Of a stretch of DNA of 64,000 bases, positions 1 through 13,126 are shown piece after piece. Each line of letters starts with the position of its first letter. Position 1 is the stretch's first letter. Source of the stretch: Xylocopa sonorina (Eukaryota; Arthropoda; Insecta; Hymenoptera; Apidae); contig NC_135198.1 of NCBI RefSeq assembly GCF_050948175.1, positions 13,933,501-13,997,500 on the forward strand, in the 5' to 3' direction. The position numbers and the translations under genes were made by a program. A model generated the notes under the pieces. That model saw only the letters and a program-made list of their open reading frames with translations. It made no database searches and was not told the origin of the DNA.

Positions 1-2594
1 GAGAGAGCGGGTATGTGCCTTGAATTATTGTCTGACATAACTATTTACCGACCGAGAGATTTATTTTATAATACGTTATTGTAAAATGAAAATAAGGCCA
101 ATGTAAGTTACCGTTACCATACGTTGTTTGCAATACTTTCGCACACGGAGTCGATTATTTAATTTTTTCTTTTTTTTTCTTTTTTTTTCCTTTTTTTTTT
201 TTTTTTTTCTTTTACACTCCTTTTCCCCTAACTTATGCATACAACACCACGATTGCAAGTAATCGTGTTTTTGAGGGAAACGTGGTGTACGTAGAACAGA
301 AAAAGACTCATTTTTGAGGAAAGTGAAAAGGTTAAATCTCACACTGCTATTCGAGGAAATCGGTGTTCCAAATATTATCCAAAGTAAAACATCGTTAGCT
401 TCGTAATATCGTATAAAAGTATCGTTGTAAAATTAACTCGACAGTACAAATTATAAAGAAAAAGAAAAGAACTTTGTCTAGGTTAAGGAACGTTTGCAGT
501 GTTTCTACCATAATTTTCATTGTATCGATGCGTCTTATAGAAATTTAGTACGCAGCATATTTGATAATATATTTGGTTAGCTCGTGTGCGTGTACAACCC
601 TATACGCATATGTGTACATACGCACTTATACATATATTGTACATGTATAAAACAGCGAGGAATATATTGTTTTGCAAATTATAAAATAATTTTACAAGAA
701 ATATTCGCTGCATTATCTTTTGCCTCCTATTAGTGTTTCTATTCTAAACAGCTGGTGTTAGAAAAAATAGTCTATTACTAGTAGCACTTAGTATTGTTGA
801 AACGATTGTTTGATAACGCGTTTTCGTTTTATGGTAGATTTCGAATAAATTGAAGACAGAGAGCAGCGAATACGTGCAAGTTGATTTCTTAATCATCTTT
901 ATTCACACAAAACAAATATAGACAAAAATGTCCTTGTCAATAATCGTACACGTACTTACACACATATGCGACGAGTGCACATCGCTTAGATACATACACG
1001 AACCACGTGTACGCACTTTTCTTTGCATATATGTGCAAATTAATACATTTCATTTTATACATATGGATAATGTCGAGTACACGTATAATGTAGAGTACAT
1101 GCACGCGCCATGGTACGCGTGTCGTGTATATATGTACATACTTCTATATATGCAGAGAACATATGTGTAAAACATACATATTGAGAATTTCCGTTTTCAA
1201 ACTTGCGCGTCTAATAAATAATAATGACAACGAGATACTGTTGCGATGTAAAATTGAGTTTCGTTAGAATCGAGGATAACGACACTATATAAGGAATTTC
1301 CAGGGAAAAATTGTTACCCGGTAAAAAGTGTCGGCAACGAGATACTGGAACGGATTAGCGGAATGATTTAAATACTGATTTTTGGAATGGTTCGTAATTC
1401 CCAGAACTGGGGAAGCTACCGTTAGAACAAAATAAATAATGTTCGATAACATACTCATAAATGGAATATGATTTCCATAGCGTCGACTTAAAACAAATAA
1501 ACGATTTGCATCCATTGGAAACGCAACCGCTCATTTCGACCGTAGCATCACTTATACGATAAGCATTTCGGGGTACATTACACTGTGTTGCATAAGTTTT
1601 ATGACCGCCTTTCACAAATCGTAAGAAAATGAACAAATAAATAAATATTATACGTTTGCCACGTAAGATACAATAACTCGGTTCGCTATTCAACTCACTG
1701 TTTACGTCACTCGTGTGATGTCATGGAATTTACGCTTCTCGTGCTTTTCAAGTTATTCAATTGTCGAAAGTGAACTTGCGAGAAGCAATCGCAACTCGTT
1801 ACCAACGTGTAACAGTTGCAACAACAATAGGTAAGTATGCTACAAACTGACGGTACGCAATCAAATAATATAATATAATATAATCTATCTACGTATGTAT
1901 ATCTATCTATATGTAACATAATAACAATAATTGAAATAATGATCGTAGCAGTGGTTAATCATTAATGATAAAGATAACGGTAGCAGTTGTAGTTGTAATG
2001 AAGATGACGATGCTCGTTGTCGTTATAATAGTCAACATGTATTTAGCAGCGATAATAACGATAGGAATATTGTTGTTGTTACATTTTAACAGCGACAGAA
2101 ACATTGTACGAACAACGGTAGAGATGATAGCGACAGCTACATGTGGAGCCGATAGTATGCAATTTAGCAATAGCAGCAGTAACAGTAAGAGCACGGTAAT
2201 AACAGCAATACTATGTATGAGATATTTCTAACAACGGGGAGACAGTAATATTTGCCATTGGAGTAACAGTAATTTATAGTAGCGATGATTAAACAGTAAC
2301 AGCAGTTGCGGTTACCGCATGAATAGAGCGGCAGCATTATATAACGATTGAAATACTATCGATAGCGTTGAAACGACAAAATAGTGGCCGCATATAAGCG
2401 AAACATACGGAAACTGTCAACGACTCGAATAGAAGTTGGAACTATGAAGAAAGCTTGTTCGGTATCGCTACTCTGCGCGAGCTTCACCAATGGGACAATC
2501 CGATCCGGGACACAGGTAGCTGTAATTAACCGGTGAAAAAGTCACCCCACCTGACTAGGCGCGGATACTACTGCCTGATGACATAGTAATAGTA

Positions 2595-2674
<80 letters not shown>

Positions 2675-2713
2675 TCTAATGATAATAAAAATAATGACCA
2701 CGACGACCACCAC

Positions 2714-2757
<44 letters not shown>

Positions 2758-2797
2758 CGACGACGACGATGATGATACTAATAATAATAATACTAAC

Positions 2798-2878
<81 letters not shown>

Positions 2879-3785
2879 TCGATTAAGTGTTCACACGAGT
2901 CCCTCTCGATTTTTGTTTCAAATGGCCTTTGAATGTTTTTGCCAATTGCCTATAAACATGCTTACGACCAATTGTGTGTACTCTATTATTGCAATTATAA
3001 AATTTTGCGCAAGTTTGCTACTTTGCCCGTTAAAAGGTATAAAACTATTTGTTTCGGTGAGATTTTTAATTACGGTAAACTGTTAAGAATTGTAGATATC
3101 GCTACATTTAACTATTGGAATCATATACTTAATAAGTAACATGTACGCGATTACTAATTTTTTGCTTTTTTTTTTGTCTTTTTTCTGTTTTTTTCGTTTG
3201 TTCTAGTTTTTAAGAATTATAGTAAATACCAATATAAAAGAAAATAAAAAATAATAATCGTTGTAATAACAAACGACAATACTCAACGTGTATGTATAAT
3301 TAATTTCTAATTGGATAAAACGTAAATATCGCGAGAACGCAAATATTCCGTCGACTAGATTCTTATATGGGAACATTAACACGCAAATCTCGCTCATACC
3401 ACCGTTTGCTGTTCGTTTGCAGTTTTTCAGAAAAGTGTCGAGAAATTTATTTCCCATCCGTTGGATTTATCGCGAAAATAAGTGCATACCTGTGCGTGTG
3501 TGTGTGTGTGTGTTTTTCTCTACACCTACCGAAGGTGTAGCTTCTTGTTTTAATCTGATAATTTATCGGATATATTACCGTACATAGAATAATTTAGAGG
3601 CGTATGATCGCGTAGCGTGCTACAAGTTCCCAAAGCAGGAGTGTTCGGTCTTTCGGACGTCACGAAGGAAATAGCGTGAATTCTATGCAGAATTATTCTC
3701 CCGTTGTTCTTATTCGGATCGTTCATCGTTGATGTCGTGCAAATGAAATCCTTCGTAATGAAAGCGCCTCTGTGTCGTATCCCTC
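1..3785. other. Intergenic, no gene recognised; microsatellites
   Basis: I see no open frame with recognisable protein content here. The stretch contains a T-rich tract near 160-215, a TG run near 3498-3512, the large compound trinucleotide array listed separately, and otherwise AT-rich unique DNA. It lies downstream of the minus-strand ITP gene, so its right end probably includes that gene's 3' untranslated region. Confidence 0.6.
2584..2878. repeat. Compound trinucleotide microsatellite (TAA/GAT/GAC/TAA)
   Basis: Long TAA runs flank a central block of GAT and GAC repeats. Because the period is three, all six frames stay open and give long artificial ORFs of Ile, Met, Thr, Ser or Leu. These are not genes. 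The order of blocks (TAA, GAT, GAC, GAT, TAA) is roughly mirror-like. Confidence 0.95.
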
Positions 3786-5184
3786 TTACTTCTTGCCGCC
3801 TAGGTACTCGACCATCTCTTGAAACTTTTCCTTCTCATCTTCAAGCAGCAACGCTTGAATACAGCTTGTAAAGTATTGCGTACCAAAGCAGTCTTGCCTA
3901 GGTGTACACATAAAACAATTTATTAAACATCTGATCAATTCTTATTTTATTTTTTATCAAGTGAAATTCGATTCGAAAGGAATTAAGAGAGAGAGAAAAA
4001 ACCGTTGGTTCAGTTTGAAAATTATCCGTGTGCTTTCATTTAAAAAGGAAGAAACGAAAAAAAGAAAAAGTCATCCTTGCAATTGGAGGAAAAAGAAAAT
4101 GCGTCAAAACGACAGCTGCTTCCTGTGCTGTGCAAAAGATCCTGCAAAAAGGTTTATTCGTTGCAAAAATATATATTTATTTTATCATTCTTATCCTTGC
4201 CGGATTTCCTTTCGCTGCTTGTTATCCTTATCCCGTTTTCTGAAAAACGTACGTTAGCCTAAAATTTGTAACGTGCGACAAAAATCGATTCGTAAAATAG
4301 ATATGAAAAAAATCTGTTTCTGTTGTTACTGGACTTAAAATCGGCTACCTAGTATCGTGAAATCAATTCGCTGTCGGAATTACCTAAAGGCACATACAGC
4401 ATGCGTGAATGTATCGTGTGTACATCGTTGAATAGTCGTGGTTCGGAAATTCTTGGGACGACGTCAAAGGCGGAAATCGTTCTCTCTCGATCGGAAAACC
4501 AATTAGCTCTTTTTCGTAAGTGTTTCGTAAGTATCGGCAACGAGAGATTTTATAAGCGAGCAACGTAAACAAACGTGCAACTAAAAAATCGAAACGAAAC
4601 AGAGGGAGGAAAACAAAGATGACAGTTTGAAAATGTTTGAAAGGATTTAAATCGTATGGTATTTTAGACGAAGGGGAGAACGAAACGATTAGACTAAAAC
4701 GAATGATAAAAGAATGAAAATAGAATAATAGAAAGGTAATCGAACGGTAAAAGTGTATATAAAAAGTGAAACGGAAAGGAGTAGAAAAGAAATCATAAAC
4801 AAAAAAAACAAAGCTACCTAAACCCCAGGTTCCGCTCCGTGAAGTTGCTTGATCCATGTTTGGATCTTTTCTACTTCGTCTTGTAACAGCAGCACGTCTA
4901 AGCATCCCTTGAAGTAGTCCGACGTGAAGCAGTTTTTCCTGAAAAACATTTTAAAATACAAACAGCTGAATATAAATGCGAGTCGCGGGATTCACGACGC
5001 GTCGTTGTCTTGCGATTTCTCCGAAATCTGAAAACAAATGAAACACCTATACGCACGCGCGCGCGTTACCGGTGGTACTAGGGAATAACGAGAACGTAGT
5101 ATAGCAAACAGGTGACAAACGCGATTGTTCAACCGCGAAACGTCTTGTCAAGATTTACTACGCGTACACTTTGTTCGTTCGCCG

Positions 5185-5216
<32 letters not shown>

Positions 5217-5608
5217 TCGTGCGTACGTGCGTGTAACAACTCAGGCTCATGCGGTCAATTACCTGCATAGTTGATGCAACTGTGGTTCCCGAAATAGGTT
5301 GTAACAATCCTCGCAGATACGATCCAAACGGGCAAAGATGCTCTTGTCGTATATACCCTTGCATTGAATATCGATAAAAGACCTTTTACCCAAAGGATGT
5401 CCGTTTAAGATACCAGCGTCCGTTAAACCGATGCACGACGAGACGAGTAACAGCGTTACCGACCAGGCCAATACAGAGACGAGTTTCGGGCAAGGTATCG
5501 ATACAGTGGACGCGATCGACGATTCGTTTGGTAACGAAGATAACCTCGAGCACGAGGTTTGCTGCACGTTCCAGGTGTAGGACGATAAATTTGCCGTTGG
5601 CCACGTTG
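3786..5608 (-). CDS. Ion transport peptide precursor (ITP, amidated form)
   Basis: Insect neurohormone of the crustacean hyperglycaemic hormone family, which stimulates ion and water reabsorption in the hindgut and acts in water balance. Seen: a hydrophobic signal segment (VSVLAWSVTLLLVSSC), a short propeptide ending in the dibasic KR, then a mature peptide starting SFIDIQCKG with six cysteines at mature positions 7, 23, 26, 39, 43 and 52, the exact family spacing. The common exon ends at 5263 (donor GTAATT, phase 2) and joins the terminal exon 3786-3897, which encodes RQDCFG... and ends LGGKK before the stop, an amidation and dibasic-cleavage signal. ITP is made by skipping the ITP-L exon at 4818-4938. 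The start codon is not settled: the frame stays open upstream to 5828, and a phase-1 acceptor ending at 5609 could join an upstream exon (see 15326-15388). Identification is very secure; the N-terminus is not. Confidence 0.94.
4818..5608 (-). CDS. ITP-like isoform (ITP-L), alternative terminal exon 4818-4938
   Basis: Same common exon as ITP (ends 5263), spliced instead to 4818-4938. A CAG acceptor precedes the exon, and phase 2 is kept (AG plus G gives Arg). It encodes KNCFTSDYFKGC, supplying cysteines 5 and 6 of the family pattern, then a longer C-terminal tail ending HGAEPGV and a TAG stop. There is no Gly-Lys/Arg amidation signal, as known for insect ITP-L. Its position between the common exon and the ITP terminal exon is the classic arrangement: inclusion gives ITP-L, skipping gives ITP. 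The intron between the two terminal exons is about 0.9 kb. Confidence 0.92.
5184..5217. repeat. (GTGC)n microsatellite
   Basis: Tetranucleotide run in the ITP intron, about 45 bases past the common-exon donor on the minus strand. It is followed by looser GTGCGTAC-type sequence. Confidence 0.9.
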
Positions 5609-5901
5609 CTGACGATGATAAAAAGATCGACGACGGTTGCGATCCTGACACCGTCGTCGTTGCCAATGACAACGGCGACACCGACGATGTTGCGCTCGAT
5701 GGAGACGTCGTTACAGATGACATCGACCTGTTCGGTGATACTGGTATCGTTGCGATTGACCTTTGAGACTGAGAAACTGGCAATGCCAAAGATCGAAGCC
5801 TCTGTTGCCGATGCATAGTCTGGAACAAGAATCAAACGAATCAATTCAAAAGCTACAAATCCTTCAAGCGGTGTTCACCGCTAAACGAAACGTATCTCAA
5901 A

Positions 5902-5989
<88 letters not shown>

Positions 5990-6058
5990 CATCCATCTAT
6001 CTATCTATCTATCTATATATATGTACGCATGTATCTATGTATGTATGTATGTATGTAT
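5902..6058. repeat. (TATC)n then (GTAT)n microsatellite
   Basis: About 28 near-perfect TATC units, with two TCCA interruptions, to about 6014. A short GTAT run follows. It lies upstream (minus-strand sense) of the ITP common exon. Confidence 0.95.
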
Positions 6059-6520
6059 ATGTACTTGATTATAAATTACAACGAAGAAATAAAAGTGTAT
6101 ACCTCTTAGAAGCTAACTAACGTACTTACATACGTAATTAAACTTAAATTCGCGTCTCTATCGCGTTAAGGAGAAACAAAGTGAGAGAAGGATAGACGAG
6201 AGGAAGGGAAGACCAATTCCCTTTTTCGAAAGTTTCGCGCTACGCTCGTAACAACGACCGTCCACATCCGCCCTTTACCGCCGTGACAGCGACAAACTGC
6301 AACACAGCGACGACAACGACAACGATCCGTCGTCCTGCTCGAACACGCGGCATCTCGAGACGGTCCACCAACTCGAAACGGTTCGAGAGGTAAAAGTAAA
6401 GATGTAAAGCACTCCTAACCAGTCCTGTGGCAGCCCCTGTGAATGGACCACACGCAGGTAGGCCCCACCTGTGAACGTCCTGAACCGACAACTTCATTAA
6501 GCGGAGCTGTAGCGCGAACC

Positions 6521-6655
6521 GGCACAGCACGGCACGGCGCGGCGCGGCGCGGCACGGCGCGGCACGGCGCGGCACGGCGCGGCACGGCACGGCACGGCAC
6601 GGCACGGCACGGCACGGCACGGCACGGCACGACACGACACGACACGACACGGCAC
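6521..6655. repeat. (GGCAC/GGCGC)n pentanucleotide array
   Basis: About 27 five-base units that drift from GGCGC to GGCAC to GACAC across the array. A period of five keeps all frames open and encodes artificial proline/cysteine/arginine/alanine repeats on the minus strand and glycine/threonine/alanine/arginine repeats on the plus strand. GC content is far above its surroundings. Confidence 0.95.
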
Positions 6656-7773
6656 TACACAGCAACGTACCGCATAGCAATGTGCGAGACGAAGGGTGCC
6701 TTCTTATGCGCGGCGATGCGGGCAATGGAAGATTCTCCAACACACACTACAGTTTCGCGTTCGTCCTTTTTTCCATCGTCTCGTCGGCGGTCGGCACCTG
6801 CACACGCCGCCGAGGAGAACGTTTCGCTCGGGTTCTCTTTTTTCGGAACATAATCACCGCTCCCGGGTGGGATCTTATTTTTAGCCGCGACCGATTCTCG
6901 GAACACTCAAATCGTCTCTCCCTCCACGCGATATCGGACTCCACCTGGTAATTGCCTACGGCCCAATAATTTACCTTTCAAGTAATTTACCGCTAAACTT
7001 GAGAGATCGTCCGAGATCGTCCCCGTGGATAGATTTTTCGATAAGAAGAGAGACCGCTCCACATACTCGTCTACGGTCTGACGTTTTATCGATACGATGA
7101 AAGTTTTACAGATTCGTAATTCGGAGCTACGATAGAAAACAAACGGTAATACATGTATTTGTAACGTGTATATACGGGTTACAGATTCAAGGTGCATAAC
7201 AGATGAGATGGAGGGTGAGTAATCAGCGACGATGGACAGAATACGATGGGTAGAGTAAGGGTGAAAGGAGAAGATAAGAATGGTCAGTGTGGTGGGAAGC
7301 AGAGGGCGGGAGAGTGAGCGTACGTAAACGAAGAAAAAGTCAATGGAGACCGGTTGCTCGACAGGTGAGGTCTTCCCTCAGCCAAGCCATGCACAGGTGT
7401 GCAATCTGTAAATCCCCCTTAGCAAAAAACTATACACTCTTCGACACCGCATCACGATTCTGTCGCGCGCTGTTATCCGAATCACTAGTTATGCGATACG
7501 TACGTGTGCGCACGTATGTGTGTCTATACATGCACGCCGACACGCATTTAAATCGTGTACGATTTAAACAGAGTTTGTCCTTATTCTTGGAGAATTTACC
7601 AACTGAACGAACGTAAACCGGTACCACGTATTCTTTGTCGTCTCCCTCGTATATATATGTATAACGTATACAATGTACATTGAAAAAGCCAGAATATAAG
7701 CAGTACGTGCTTACCAAAAAAAGGAGAGAACATTTTTATCGAATCGGATTGGATCCAGTCAAACGCAATGAAA

Positions 7774-7860
7774 TCGAGTCGAGTCGAGTCGCGTCGCGTC
7801 GAATCGAATCAAATCAAATCGAATCGAATCGAATCGAATCGAATCGAATCGAATCGAATC
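7774..7860. repeat. (GAGTC/GAATC)n pentanucleotide array
   Basis: Begins with GAGTC and GCGTC variants, then becomes a clean GAATC run of about nine units. Neighbouring units share the same substitution, as expected from local slippage. Confidence 0.93.
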
Positions 7861-10343
7861 CGGTTGATAGAGTTAAGGGGAAGAAACCACGAGGCGAAAC
7901 TATCTATAGTATATCGTTAGATGCATCGCTGGTTCTTCGCACCAGGTGGTCCTCTTACCATGCCGGATGACTCAATCAGAAGGAGTTGCTCGACGAGCTT
8001 ACGGTGGAGGAGAACTCGCTAGGACCGCGTGTGCTTCACGGTTTCTACCGAGTTTGACTTTTACCACAATCGTGACATACCTATGTACGCATATATACAT
8101 ATCCACGCAATGTCGTATAACCTTCTCGGCTTTCTTGTTTTACTTTCCTTGCGAGGAAACTTTACGCGTATACTACGTACTTACTCGTAATGTAGATGAT
8201 TCTTTCCCTGTTTGCGCGTGTTTAAGGAAATCTATTGGCACGAATAGGAAAAATTAATACGTATAAATATAGATTTTGAAAACATGGATTTTATTTTGCC
8301 CGATACGTTTGCGGTATACTATGGACATACGTACACGCAAAAAGGCTGAGTGGATGGGAATGAAAGCATTAAGAAGCGAAAGAAGACGAAAAGGAAGAGC
8401 AATGGACAATCGCGGCAAAAACCGAAAGAGCGAAAAAGGAAAAGAAAAAAGAAGAAACGAATCGTAAATCATGCGACAACGAGATTGCAGGATCAAGCAA
8501 CCGGTGAAGGCTACCAATGATCTTTATGTTGTTATACGCCACGTTCCCATCCCTGTACTTACTTGAATCTATTGGGTTTTTCGCCTCGCAATCTTTCCAA
8601 TACGTAAACCAATGCGGTACGCATGGTTCTTTATTCTTTTCTTTCTTAAAACTATCGAAGGATACGTAGTTCGAACAAGAGTACTGGTTATTATTTGGTG
8701 ATCTTTTCACCAGTCATCAGAAGATCAACGAGGAGGGTATAAAGACACGTAGGAATAAACGGGAGCAATAGTCCTGGCTTCGGAAACGCAAACGCGTCCT
8801 GTGATCGTCCAATGGGAAGTGAGTTTATCTAACGGCATCATTTCTCATTGGACGAGCGCGGTATACGTTTGCAATCGTAAGGCCAGAATCGTTGCTCCTG
8901 TTTGTACAGACGGGGAAAAGAAGGGGGAAGAGGCCGGACTAGGGTTGAGAGCAACGCGGGAGAAAAGGAGAAGCTGAACAACTTGAGGAGAAGGAGAGAT
9001 ACATAGGCGGGTTGAACGGACGACAGGAGGATCGAGGAGTCCAGCGTCCGGCGTCCGGCGTCCAATGTCCGGTGTCTTCGATCGTGAAGAGATCTTGGAA
9101 CAAACATAACGATCCAACGCTCGTTTCCAAGATCAATGCGACGATAATTTAATAGACGGGAAGATCATCACCCAGTTCGCATTCTGACGCGTACTGATGC
9201 GGATGCTGTTTGTAACCTCGTCAAGAAGGAAAAGTCGTCGGAGTCGACAGAAACGGGAATCCGTACGTGATTCCAAATGCGAATACGATCTCTTTCCCTT
9301 CTCTTGTCTTCACCACACGCGCATACTTTTTCCTCCTTCGGATTCTTTTCTTTCTTCCCATCTCTCCCCACCCTCTTTCCCTACCCCTACTTACGATACT
9401 TACAAATACTTATGACGCGTGTGTTTATAGATAAGTATGTACCATATAAACGAACGTTTGAAACATAACGTAACTTCTGTCTCTCGGAGTTGTACGATAT
9501 CTACCGCTATTAAAGCATGTACGGAGGCATCTTGTAAAGAGGACGCAAAAAAAGAATACGTTCCTCTGGTGTCATACTGTATATTTTCGTAGAAACAACT
9601 CGATGCGTACATATCTATGTATGTAGGTACGTCGATGCATACGTACACATGTCGAATTACCGACCATTGGAATGAGAAGAACAGAAACACGCGTATAGTA
9701 TTTACTACTACGTGGCTGGTCGATTCTCCAAGAGAGGCTACATAAATAGAAGAGCCAATGACGTCAATCGTTCGCGTTAATTACATAAGGACAGTCCTAT
9801 TAACCTATGCTAACCAACAAGCAACGATTAAATCTCTAAACAGTACGATCAAACGATTGATAAGCCTCTCCCCTCCTTTTTTACTTACTAAACAATTAGT
9901 TTTATTCCTCTTATACTCGAGCTGTTTCTCATTTTCCTCCAATTGTTGCTGCTTCCAACTTTTCTGTACAACTGCACAATCGTACCTCTACTTAGCCTAA
10001 TGCTCACCGTGCGTTTATGAAATCTTAACAAAGAGACAAACGAATTAAACGATGATGATACGCGCCATATTCTGCCAACCGAGTCAGCTAAATCATCGCC
10101 CTTGTTATGGGATTATTATATTACCAAGAAACTCGACGTGATACATACATATTTCGTCGAATCATTCCGCACCGCCTTTCTATCTATCCCTTGAAATACA
10201 CGCTCTAGAGAAATTTCATAGAAACAAGTCAAAGTCTGACGGAACGAGTCTCTCAATTGTCGTTACATTGAAAGAAGATCGGTGAAACTTATTTCCATGA
10301 AATTCGTTAAATAAATAAGGTTTCTCGTGATCGGCTCGTATAC

Positions 10344-10581
10344 AAGGCAAGGCAAGACAAGGCAAGGCAAGGCAAGGCAAGGCAAGGCAAGGCAAGGCAA
10401 GGCAAGGCAAGGCAAGGCAAGGCAAGGCAAGGCAAGGCAAGGCAAGGCAAGGCAAGGCAAGGCAAGGCAAGGCAAGGCAAGGCAAGGCAAGGCAAGGCAA
10501 GGCAAGGCAAGGCAAGGCAAGGCATGGCATGGCAAGACAAGGCAAGGCAAGGCATGGCATGGCATGGCAAGGCAAGGCAAG
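10344..10581. repeat. (AGGCA)n pentanucleotide array, about 48 units
   Basis: Nearly perfect AAGGC/GGCAA repetition with a few TGGCA and AGACA variants towards the right end. It is the longest five-base array in the window. Its frames read as artificial ALPCL-type repeats on the minus strand and GKARQ-type repeats on the plus strand; no gene is implied. Confidence 0.97.
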
Positions 10582-11164
10582 CACAGCTGCGTCCAAAACT
10601 ATACATGTACAAGTATGTACGTACGTATATATGCATGTATGTATATAACTTCGTATGCACTGCACGTAGTCGACGCGCGGGTATTTGCGAAGGAATGTTC
10701 AACAGGTGTGTCGTTCGGATTGAGCTTTATGTGCGCGCATACACGCCTTTTCATTTGCCCTTCCTTGTTCTTTCTTTTTTTCTTCCATATCAATAGCATC
10801 GTAATAGACGTTCAAAGGAACCGATTGCATAGAGACGGAAAGTATCGAGACGAAATGTAAATTGTAACCAAAGTATTATTCTCTGCCTGTCTGCGTTTCA
10901 TACTTTTCGAAGGGCGAATATACATACATAAAAAGATATTACAACATTCTGTCGCGCGGTAAATCGTAGAAACGCTGGAAAATTTATTAAATATGTTATT
11001 CGAGACTTTTTATCCTCGATACCAGCAACGTGCTTTTTTTCTCGAGATAGTGCAACTATAGGCGGTTATAGGCTGACAAGTGTGCAAAAGTATCTAGGAC
11101 AAACTCTGCACCGTGTTGCTCATTTCTACTTTCGTTCTAGTATCAACTAACTAACGTCAACGTT

Positions 11165-11168
<4 letters not shown>

Positions 11169-11242
<74 letters not shown>
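11169..11242. repeat. (TC)n microsatellite
   Basis: Long, almost uninterrupted TC dinucleotide run. Further TC runs lie at about 11788-11829, 11931-11994 and 13079-13127, so this 2-kb stretch holds four independent TC arrays, all in the same orientation. Confidence 0.95.
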
Positions 11243-11245
<3 letters not shown>

Positions 11246-11784
11246 TCTCGTCCTGTTTCGTCCATTTCGGGATTTGAACGTTTTTTGACCGTACGTACAA
11301 TGGTTGTCGTTATTATTGTTTCGTTCTCAATTCTCGACGACTTTGATGTAAACATAGGTACGGCAACGCGACAACTGCAATGCCGGAAACGTAAACGGCG
11401 AAAATGCTGGAACTGAATCAGAGCTGAACGCAACGGTGTCAAAGTAACGATTACGCTTATATACATGTACGCGTGACAGCAAAAAAGAGACCAGAAATAG
11501 GAGCAAAAGCAGAAATAATGCAGAAGGAAGAACAAGACAAGAGTTGTAGTCACGGCTGGCAGAGACGTCGCGATTGGACATTAGCGTCGTACTGTACGCT
11601 GTAGTGGGGCAAAGCAGTGTTCCGGCAGACAGCTTGGCGTCCTATGGTTTGCATTACGACAAGTTGTACCTACAGATATAGCCTTTCTCTGTCGTTCACT
11701 TCTCTCGTTTCGCTTCACCGTATTTTACACTGCACCCGTACTCAAACATATGTAACCTCCTTTTGGCTATTATCTCTCTCTTCA

Positions 11785-11836
<52 letters not shown>

Positions 11837-11925
11837 ATATTTCGCTCGTCCGTTTTGTTTTCTCTTACATTTTCTCACGTTTAACCCAATGGCCTAACAG
11901 TGTACAAGATGATAGCATTGCGACA

Positions 11926-11997
<72 letters not shown>

Positions 11998-13075
11998 TTG
12001 TTAAATCATGAAACAATCAGGAGATGTAAAATCGTTGTTAATTAATAATTATTCTACAATTATTCGTGTGAAACACCGACAGATACATAGATATACACTT
12101 GTATATGAATGCGCAAGCCAAGTTTCGATCCCATTGCCAGAAAATGCGCATGCACAATGGGCGAGTTTCTCGAGAGGCGTGTCGCTACAAGCTACAGGTG
12201 GTTCGCTGTATTTAGCTCGTTCCACCTGATTTTTCTTCCGCTTTTAGTTTTTGTGCCTTACTAAAAACAATCGATTTATATATTTAATTTAACTCGAGGA
12301 GGAGCATGTAAATCGGTAAGCGTTGTTTTCGTTACATCGACGCAGATCCGTCTAACAGTAAACTATTCCATTCTCTTCCCGTTCCTTCGACGTAAAATTT
12401 ACGCACGGAGAATACTTTTCATTTCATTTTCTTCTTACGTCGATATATCATCAGTCAATATTTTAAGCATGAGCAAACTCACGTTTGTTCCACACTTGGC
12501 TCTGCGAGTGAAAGATTCTTCCTGAATGAACTCTAAAGATAGTGACATCCCCTCCAACCCTTGTATCCTCACATCGTATACCTTCTTTTCACCTTTCCGT
12601 TTCTTCCTCACATAACAGCCACACACTTTCTTTTCTCCCTCTCTCTACCTTCTTCTTTACCGTAATATATCTTTTATTCCTCTCCCAACATCTGTTTCCT
12701 TCTCGTTACTCTGTTTTCTACAACGCGTAGTTAAATTATTCCAAGTGTATACGGATCACGAATAACCGATAATAAAGATTTTTTAGAAAAACAAAAGTGA
12801 TAAACGTCAAACGAAGCGAATTGTTTAAAAGACTCGGGTAAAGGAATGAAAGGGGAACAAAAATTGAATATAACTAGTATGTTTATATAAACGCGGTTTT
12901 CTTTCCTGCATTCTACAGATTGCTACTCCTGGTCAAATCTCCTTGACTTCTTCAAGCGTAAAACTATCCAAAAGGATAACAAAAAAGTCATTTTTTTCCC
13001 TCATTCAGTCAAAGGTTTATCCATAATACTCTACTATATGTACGCGTACTTCCCTTTTGAAAATTAAAAAAAACC

Positions 13076-13126
<51 letters not shown>

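Noticed and set aside
2679..3086. Open frames of up to 135 codons over the TAA/GAT array
   Set aside because: Runs of a single residue (Ile, Met, Leu, Ser) come from the period-three repeat; no start context, splice sites or protein-like sequence outside the repeat.
4384..4817. 173-codon minus-strand frame overlapping the ITP-L exon
   Set aside because: It uses a different frame from the ITP-L peptide and continues past its stop into AT-rich intron.
6240..6853. Frames of 136-167 codons with PCRAV/TARHG repeats
   Set aside because: Produced by the five-base GGCAC array, which lacks stops in every frame on both strands.
10216..10860. Several overlapping frames of 105-177 codons with ALPCL or GKARQ repeats
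   Set aside because: Same artefact from the AGGCA array.
12435..12626. Minus-strand 63-codon frame with fairly protein-like composition
   Set aside because: No start context, no phase-matched neighbours, no family recognised.
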